Assembly (NCBI RefSeq): GCF_000429025.1
Contig: NZ_KE386835.1
Coordinates: 62,001 to 126,000, forward strand
Reading direction: 5' to 3'
DNA: 64,000 nt
From: Actinospineispora spinosispora DSM 44797
GTDB lineage: Bacteria; Actinomycetota; Actinomycetes; Mycobacteriales; Pseudonocardiaceae
Shown here: piece by piece, positions 59,395 through 64,000 of the stretch
How positions within the stretch are numbered: position 1 is the first letter of the stretch
Layout: the number at the start of each line of letters is the position of its first letter
Program-made: the position numbers and the translations under genes
Notes under the pieces: generated by a model
Told to the model about the DNA's origin: nothing
Database searches by the model: none
Seen by the model: the letters and a program-made list of their open reading frames with translations, nothing else

Positions 59395-59898
59395 ATGGCG
59401 TCGCATGATCCTCTTCCGTTCGACCCCATCGCGCGCGCGGCGTCGCTCTGGGAAGCCCGTATCGGTCCGGCCGGCACCATGGCAGCGGTCACGAGCATCA
59501 TGCGCGTTCAGCAAATCCTCCTCTCGGCGACGGACGCCGCACTACGACCCCATGGTCTGACCTTCGCTCGCTATGAGGCGCTGGTTCTCCTCAGCTTCGC
59601 CCGCAAGGGCAGCCTCCCCATGCGCGTCATGGGCGAGCGGCTCCAGCTCCACCCGACCAGCGTGACGAACATCGTGGATCGACTCGAGGCCGACGGGCTC
59701 GTCCGACGCACACCCCATCCGAGCGATCGGCGAGCCACTCTCGTTGCCATCACCGAGACCGGTGAGTCACGCCGTGCCGAGGCGACCAAGGGCTTGACCG
59801 ACGTGGACTTCGGCATGGTCGGGCTCACCGGCCGTCAGGCCGACCAACTCACCGAGCTACTCGAGCGCGTGCGCCGGGCCGCGGGCGATTTCGCCTGA
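59395..59898 (+). CDS. MarR-family regulator
   Basis: This 167-aa winged-helix regulator has the core pattern RYEALVLLSFARKGSLPMRVMGERLQLHPTSVTNIVDRLEADGLVRRTPHPSDRRATLVAITETG, including the conserved DRR wing. TAGCGT (59381-59386) lies eight bases before the ATG, so it is probably leaderless. The target is unknown; the divergent thiamine-binding protein gene is the nearest candidate. Confidence 0.87.
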   Translation: MASHDPLPFDPIARAASLWEARIGPAGTMAAVTSIMRVQQILLSATDAALRPHGLTFARYEALVLLSFARKGSLPMRVMGERLQLHPTSVTNIVDRLEADGLVRRTPHPSDRRATLVAITETGESRRAEATKGLTDVDFGMVGLTGRQADQLTELLERVRRAAGDFA

Positions 59899-59918
59899 CC
59901 TGACACCGGCCCGCCCGG

Positions 59919-60296
59919 CTAACGAACCTCGAACTGCACCAGCTGAACCCCTCTCGACTCCAGCTCGGCCTCGAACACCCCGGACTGGTCCGCCGTGAAG
60001 TTCAGCGTTGCGCTACCTCCCGCCGGGACATCGACCTTCCGGTCGTACGTGTGCAGATGAACCTCGTCCGCGACATCACTGCTCACCACGAGCTCCACGA
60101 CACCGCCACGCTGGACCCGTACACGCTGGACGCCGCCCTGAACCTCGCCCGCCGAATAGTGCACCTCGACCCGCTGCGTCCCCGCCGGAGCGACCGCATT
60201 CGACCTCTGGTCCGCACAGCCGCCCAGAAGCAGGAACACCCCCGCCGCGGCCATGACCCATCCGAGCCGTGACCACGTCGGCCACCACCTAGCCAC
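59919..60296 (-). CDS. Cupredoxin-like lipoprotein
   Basis: This 125-aa lipoprotein has a signal peptide ending in LLGGC (Cys27). The rest looks like a small beta-barrel: RVRVQRGGVVELVVSSDVADEVHLHTYDRKVDVPAGG, then VFEAELESRGVQLVQFEV. This resembles cupredoxin-like domains (plastocyanin/EfeO type) in secreted proteins. The His pair in HLHTYDR is present but other copper ligands are not obvious, so metal binding is doubtful. GTG at 60296 with GGAGG seven bases upstream decides the start. Confidence 0.78.
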   Translation of the reverse strand: MARWWPTWSRLGWVMAAAGVFLLLGGCADQRSNAVAPAGTQRVEVHYSAGEVQGGVQRVRVQRGGVVELVVSSDVADEVHLHTYDRKVDVPAGGSATLNFTADQSGVFEAELESRGVQLVQFEVR

Positions 60297-60735
60297 TGCG
60301 CAACCTCCGGTCGACAGTTGAAACCGAAACCTCACCGCGAGACTTTCAGCTCAGCGGCGCCACGCACAGCCCTCACACGTCATTCCTTCGAGGGCTGTTC
60401 ATCGTGCTGCTCGCTCGCCGAACGCCATCCCGGCCACGCCCTCATCGTCTGCCTGCCGCCACGACCGATCTTCGCGTGCCTGCGCCGCCCCGCGCTGGGC
60501 GGCGGCCCCTTGCTCCGTACGCGCCGGGAGCCCTGCCCCCGTCTTCTCCGGCGCGCTACCGCATAACCCGCCGCCGCACCCGCACCGATCCCGGCCGCGC
60601 ACCACGGATGATCCACCGGACCCGACATGTCGACCCCCACCTTCGCCTCTCGACCGACGAGCACCAGCATGCATGATGACGATCTGTTGCGTCAACCCAG
60701 TTGACAAGTTCGTTCGAACGGCCGAAACTGGCGCC
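60297..60735. other. Intergenic region, no confident gene
   Basis: This 439-nt region lies between divergent genes. A minus-strand frame (60380-60670) would give a 96-residue protein with a short Gly/Ala stretch followed by Arg-rich noise. The coding quality is poor and seems to shift frame near 60530, so it is not called. A promoter is at 60701-60729. Confidence 0.5.
60701..60729 (+). promoter_or_regulatory. Leaderless promoter with internal palindrome, XRE gene
   Basis: TTGACA (60701-60706), a 17-nt spacer and GAAACT (60724-60729) precede the ATG at 60736 by six bases. The spacer holds the perfect palindrome CGTTCGAACG (60711-60720), a plausible site for autoregulation. Confidence 0.6.
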
Positions 60736-61902
60736 ATGAGCGAACCAACCGGCCCGCTGCGTGCGGCGCGAACAGCGCGCAAGTGGTCACAGACGAGGGC
60801 CGCGCACGAGATCGCCGCGCTCGCACACGAGCGTGGCATCGCGGTGGCGGCGCCGATGAGCCTCAAGACACAGCTCTCCCGATGGGAGAACGGCCACGCG
60901 CTCCCGGAGGCGCACTACCGAACGTTGCTCGGCGAGCTGTACGCGAGCACCGAGGAGGAGCTCGGCCTTGCCGAGCCTGCTCACGAGTTCGACGCGTCAC
61001 GTCAGAGCGCGGAATCGCTAGTCGCCAACCTGTCCGCTTCGTCGGCGGTGGACGAGGAAGGCCTCAGGCTGCTGCGCGATCAGCTCGACATCGCGCGCCG
61101 CCTGGACCGCCGACTCGGTGCGGCGGCGGCGGAGGATTCGGTGCGGGCCCAGCTGTCGCACCTGGAGCGCATCCTGCTGCACGCGATCCGGCCGCGAGTC
61201 CGCCGACAGGTCGCGGCTCTCGTCGCGGGCGCCGCGGCGCTCGCCGCCCGGCATTCGCTCGATCGTTCACGTCCCTCGGAGGCTTGGAGCGACTACGACC
61301 TCGCCAGGGCAGCGGCTCGGGATGCCGAGTCGTGGCCGCTGCTCAGCTACGCACTGGCACGACAATCCTCGATCCTGCTCGACCTCGGCGAGCACGAGCC
61401 GGCGATGGACATCCTCGAACAGGCATCCGGCGCGATGCGGGACGATGCGCCGGGCCCGCTCAGAGCGTGGCTCAGCGCACGCCGAGGCCACACACTCGCG
61501 GTGGCGGGCGAGCGGGAGTCGGCGCGTTCCGCCTACCGCCTCGCCGAACGCCAGCTGGGAGAACAGCCGAGGCGCATCGACATCGTCTATCCGGAGATGG
61601 GGTTCCTGAAGTTCGACGGGGCCGACCTGCTCCGACATCGGGGACACACCCGGCTGGTGATGCGAGAGGACACCGCCGCGATCGACGATCTGGAGGAGGC
61701 GCTGCGATCAGGTGACAGCTCGACACGGCAGCTGGGCGGAACGCACGCCGGTCTGGCACGAGCGCTCGGCGCGACCGGCCATCCCGCGGAGGCGGCCGAA
61801 CACGCCCGTTCGGCCCGCGACATCGCCACCAGAATCGGTTCGCTCCGGCTGGCCGCGCGGCTCGGCTCCACCGATGTCGACTCCGAACCGGTCAGAGCAT
61901 GA
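60736..61902 (+). CDS. XRE-family regulator with helical (TPR-like) C-terminal domain
   Basis: This 388-aa protein has an N-terminal helix-turn-helix (LRAARTARKWSQTRAAHEIAALAHERG...SLKTQLSRWENGHALPEAHYRTLLGELY, about 8-75). A long helical region follows with TPR-like repeats (AWSDYDLARAAARDAESWPLLSYALARQSSILLDLGEHEPAMDILEQ; TAAIDDLEEALRSGD). This is the pattern of many streptomycete regulators that sense a ligand through their C-terminal repeats. ATG at 60736 with a good leaderless promoter. It converges with meaB, 8 nt apart. Confidence 0.83.
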   Translation: MSEPTGPLRAARTARKWSQTRAAHEIAALAHERGIAVAAPMSLKTQLSRWENGHALPEAHYRTLLGELYASTEEELGLAEPAHEFDASRQSAESLVANLSASSAVDEEGLRLLRDQLDIARRLDRRLGAAAAEDSVRAQLSHLERILLHAIRPRVRRQVAALVAGAAALAARHSLDRSRPSEAWSDYDLARAAARDAESWPLLSYALARQSSILLDLGEHEPAMDILEQASGAMRDDAPGPLRAWLSARRGHTLAVAGERESARSAYRLAERQLGEQPRRIDIVYPEMGFLKFDGADLLRHRGHTRLVMREDTAAIDDLEEALRSGDSSTRQLGGTHAGLARALGATGHPAEAAEHARSARDIATRIGSLRLAARLGSTDVDSEPVRA

Positions 61903-61909
61903 TGCCCGG

Positions 61910-62917
61910 CTACGCACCGCTCTCATCGTTGATCCGGTGTGCCACTGTCTCCACCAGGTCATCGGCCGCTGAGTACGGATCCAGCTCGCCGGCGACCACA
62001 CGCTTCGCAACCTGGGGAAGGCTTGTGCCACTTCCCCTGACATCACCGATCCTCGACCGCATCTGGGCGAGGATGATCGCCTCGATCTCCGCTTCGGCGC
62101 GCGCCTGGCGGCGCCGATCACGCTCGCCGCTACGTTCCAGCCACTGCCGATGCTCGTCCAGCGCCACGACGAGCTCGTCGACCCCTTCACCTCTCGCGGC
62201 CACCGTCTTCACGATCGGGGTCTTCCAGCCGGACTCGTCGTGCCCCTTGCGGTCGCCGAGCGAAAGCATGTATCGCAGCTCACGAACCGTTTGGTCAGCA
62301 CCGTCCCGGTCAGCCTTGTTCACCACGAAAAGATCCGCGACCTCGAGAATCCCGGCCTTGGCCGCCTGGATGCCGTCCCCCATCCCCGGCGCGAGCAGGA
62401 CGACCGTGGTGTCCGCCAGCGACACGATCTCGATCTCGGACTGGCCGACCCCCACGGTTTCGATCAACACGATGTCGCATCCGGCGGCGTCGAGCACACG
62501 CAAGGCCTGTGGCGTCGCCCAGGACAGACCTCCGAGATGGCCACGTGTGGCCATCGAGCGGATGAAGACACCGTTGTCGGTCGCATGCTCCTGCATCCGC
62601 ACCCGGTCGCCGAGCAGCGCTCCGCCCGAGAACGGTGAGGAGGGGTCGACGGCCAAGACCCCGACCCGTTTCCCCTGCTTGCGCAGGGCACCCACCAGCA
62701 CCGATGTCGAGGTCGACTTGCCGACCCCCGGGGATCCGGTGAGACCGACCACCTGCGCTCGCCCGGTGAAAGGAGTGAGCGCGGCGGCCACCTCACGGAG
62801 CCGAGGGCTGGCGTCCTCGACCATGGAGATCAATCGGCCGACCGACCTCGGGTCACCGTCTCGTGCCCGACCGACGAGGTCGGACACGAGATCGGAGGCA
62901 CTGTCCTGGCGTGTCAC
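61910..62917 (-). CDS. meaB: Methylmalonyl-CoA mutase-associated GTPase MeaB
   Basis: This 335-aa G3E-family GTPase protects and reloads adenosylcobalamin-dependent methylmalonyl-CoA mutase. Motifs are GLTGSPGVGKST (Walker A, about 58-69), VLAVDPSSPFSGGALLGDRVRM, IETVGVGQSE (switch region) and VVNKADRDGA (NKxD). The helical C-terminal part is full length. GTG at 62917 gives MTRQDSASDL; the ribosome site is weak. It lies 20 nt after the thiolase gene, an arrangement also known in streptomycetes near the methylmalonyl-CoA epimerase gene. Confidence 0.91.
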   Translation of the reverse strand: MTRQDSASDLVSDLVGRARDGDPRSVGRLISMVEDASPRLREVAAALTPFTGRAQVVGLTGSPGVGKSTSTSVLVGALRKQGKRVGVLAVDPSSPFSGGALLGDRVRMQEHATDNGVFIRSMATRGHLGGLSWATPQALRVLDAAGCDIVLIETVGVGQSEIEIVSLADTTVVLLAPGMGDGIQAAKAGILEVADLFVVNKADRDGADQTVRELRYMLSLGDRKGHDESGWKTPIVKTVAARGEGVDELVVALDEHRQWLERSGERDRRRQARAEAEIEAIILAQMRSRIGDVRGSGTSLPQVAKRVVAGELDPYSAADDLVETVAHRINDESGA

Positions 62918-62936
62918 CGTTTCAGTGGCCGCCCTG

Positions 62937-64000
62937 TCAGTTCGCCGGCACCCGGAGCACCAGCGCATCACCCTGGCCGCCGCCGCCGCACAGTGCGGCG
63001 GCGCCCACTCCGCCGCCCCTGCGACGCAGCTCCAGAGCGAGGTGCAGAGCGATCCGGGCCCCGGACATCCCGATCGGGTGCCCCAGCGCGATCGCGCCGC
63101 CGTTGACGTTGACCTTCTCCGGATCGATACCCAGCTTGCGGGTGGCCACGACGCCCACCGCGGCGAACGCCTCGTTGATCTCGACCAGGTCGAGCTCCGA
63201 CGGTTCGATGCCTTCCTTACGGCACGCCGCGGTGATCGCGTTGGAGGGCTGCTCGTGCAGGCTAGCGTCGGGTCCCGCCACGACGCCGTGGGCACCGATC
63301 TCGGCCAGCCAGGTCAAGCCCAGTTCCTCGGCCTTCGCCTTGCTCATCACCACGACGGCGGCCGCACCGTCGGAGATCTGGGATGCGGAACCGGCCGTGA
63401 TGGTGCCGTCGGAGGAGAACGCCGGACGCAGCTTGGCCAGGCTGTCCGCCGTGGTGTCGCCGCGGACCCCCTCATCCGTGTCCACGATCTTGGGGTCGCC
63501 CCTGCGCTGAGGCACGGTGACCGGCGCGATCTCCTCGGCGAACAGCCCGTCCGACGCCGCCTTGGCCGCCCGCTGGTGCGAGCGTGCCGCGAACTCGTCC
63601 TGTTCCTGGCGGGTGAGCTCGTAGCGAGAGTTGTACTTCTCCGTCGACGCGCCCATGGCGCACTGGTCGAACGCGCAGAACAGTCCGTCGTGGGCCATGT
63701 GGTCGAGCGCGGTGATCTCGCCGAACTTGTATCCCTCGCGCGACTTGGTCAGCAGGTGCGGGGCCTGGGTCATCGACTCCTGGCCACCCGCGACGACGAT
63801 GTCGAACTCACCGGCGCGGATGAGCTGGTCGGCCAGCGCGATCGCGTCGATGCCGGACAGGCAGACCTTGTTGATCGTGAGGGCCGGGACATCCATCGGG
63901 ATACCGCCGGCAACTGCTGCCTGCCGCGCGGGGATCTGTCCGGCACCCGCGGTCAGCACCTGACCCATGATCACGTACTGAACCTGCTCCGGCGCTACCC
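62937..64000 (-). CDS. Acetyl-CoA C-acetyltransferase (thiolase), 5' end beyond window
   Basis: Some 354 codons of a thiolase are visible; the frame is open to base 64000, so the N terminus is missing. The active Cys is in NKVCLSGIDAIALADQ. The other catalytic elements are NEAFAAVGV, GGAIALGHPIGMSGAR with the catalytic His, and LCGGGGQGDA with the second Cys. It makes or cleaves acetoacetyl-CoA. It is transcribed with meaB, linking it to the propionate/methylmalonyl-CoA branch of central metabolism. Confidence 0.92.
   Translation of the reverse strand, partial: VAPEQVQYVIMGQVLTAGAGQIPARQAAVAGGIPMDVPALTINKVCLSGIDAIALADQLIRAGEFDIVVAGGQESMTQAPHLLTKSREGYKFGEITALDHMAHDGLFCAFDQCAMGASTEKYNSRYELTRQEQDEFAARSHQRAAKAASDGLFAEEIAPVTVPQRRGDPKIVDTDEGVRGDTTADSLAKLRPAFSSDGTITAGSASQISDGAAAVVVMSKAKAEELGLTWLAEIGAHGVVAGPDASLHEQPSNAITAACRKEGIEPSELDLVEINEAFAAVGVVATRKLGIDPEKVNVNGGAIALGHPIGMSGARIALHLALELRRRGGGVGAAALCGGGGQGDALVLRVPAN

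Noticed and set aside
60380..60670. Possible 96-residue minus-strand protein
   Set aside because: Only a short Gly/Ala stretch looks protein-like, the rest is Arg-rich, and coding quality seems to change frame; there is no ribosome site.

Overview
The window is high-GC DNA (roughly 70% by eye) from an actinomycete. The order Pseudonocardiales (Amycolatopsis or a relative) is the best guess. The reasons are many leaderless GTG/ATG starts, a DUF6879 plus XRE-DUF5753 pair, an SCO6745-family gene, several lipoproteins, and a complete GlgE-type alpha-glucan pathway. The genus is an inference from gene content and style, not a database match. No rRNA, tRNA, CRISPR array, transposase or integrase was seen.

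Left part (1-16.7 kb): the 5' tip of a probable DUF222/HNH gene under an SOS-like box; a large His/Asp-rich repeat protein followed by a dynamin-like protein that has lost the P-loop lysine; a luciferase-family oxidoreductase with an alpha/beta hydrolase, divergent from an enoyl-CoA hydratase; a Cmx-like efflux pump with a TetR regulator; a PHP-domain protein; an unusual pair of divergent TrpC-like and TrpA-like enzymes without TrpB; a TetR plus siderophore-interacting flavoprotein; a GtrA-like membrane protein; and a beta-propeller lipoprotein.

Middle part (16.7-30.3 kb): lipid-type genes (two-domain fatty acyl-CoA reductase-like protein, acyl-CoA synthetase, acyl-CoA dehydrogenase) with an MHS-type transporter and a DUF4333 lipoprotein, then an FUSC-type membrane protein. 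Next is a compact purine-salvage operon (NCS1 nucleobase transporter, adenine deaminase, and an ADA/ADE-family deaminase with an altered catalytic motif). It is divergent from a LacI regulator, with a perfect 20-bp palindrome between them.

Right part (30.3-57.4 kb): the genes for alpha-glucan and trehalose metabolism are spread over about 22 kb: glgP, glgE, treS, a maltokinase gene and glgB. TreS, maltokinase and a class A beta-lactamase form one overlapping transcription unit. Accessory genes sit between them: an AbiEi-like protein, TetR plus SPW protein, a HelD-type helicase, DUF6879 plus XRE-DUF5753, a HepT-like RNase toxin with a non-MNT partner, and an SNF2 helicase with a SWIM zinc-finger protein. 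After glgB come two overlapping GT87 genes, a lipoprotein metallopeptidase and a thioredoxin-TPR protein.

Right end (57.4-64 kb): SCO6745-family protein, small membrane protein, thiamine-binding protein, MarR regulator, cupredoxin-like lipoprotein, an XRE regulator, MeaB GTPase and a thiolase cut by the window edge.

The most striking non-coding signal is a set of nine long, near-perfect palindromes (44-64 bp) at the 3' ends of transcription units. They fall into two sequence families: one with outer arms GTGAGTG...CACTCAC, the other built on GCACGAAYGTG. Some overlap stop codons and one encodes the last residues of a gene. Leaderless promoters recur, with a TAnnnT -10 box six to eight bases before the start codon.
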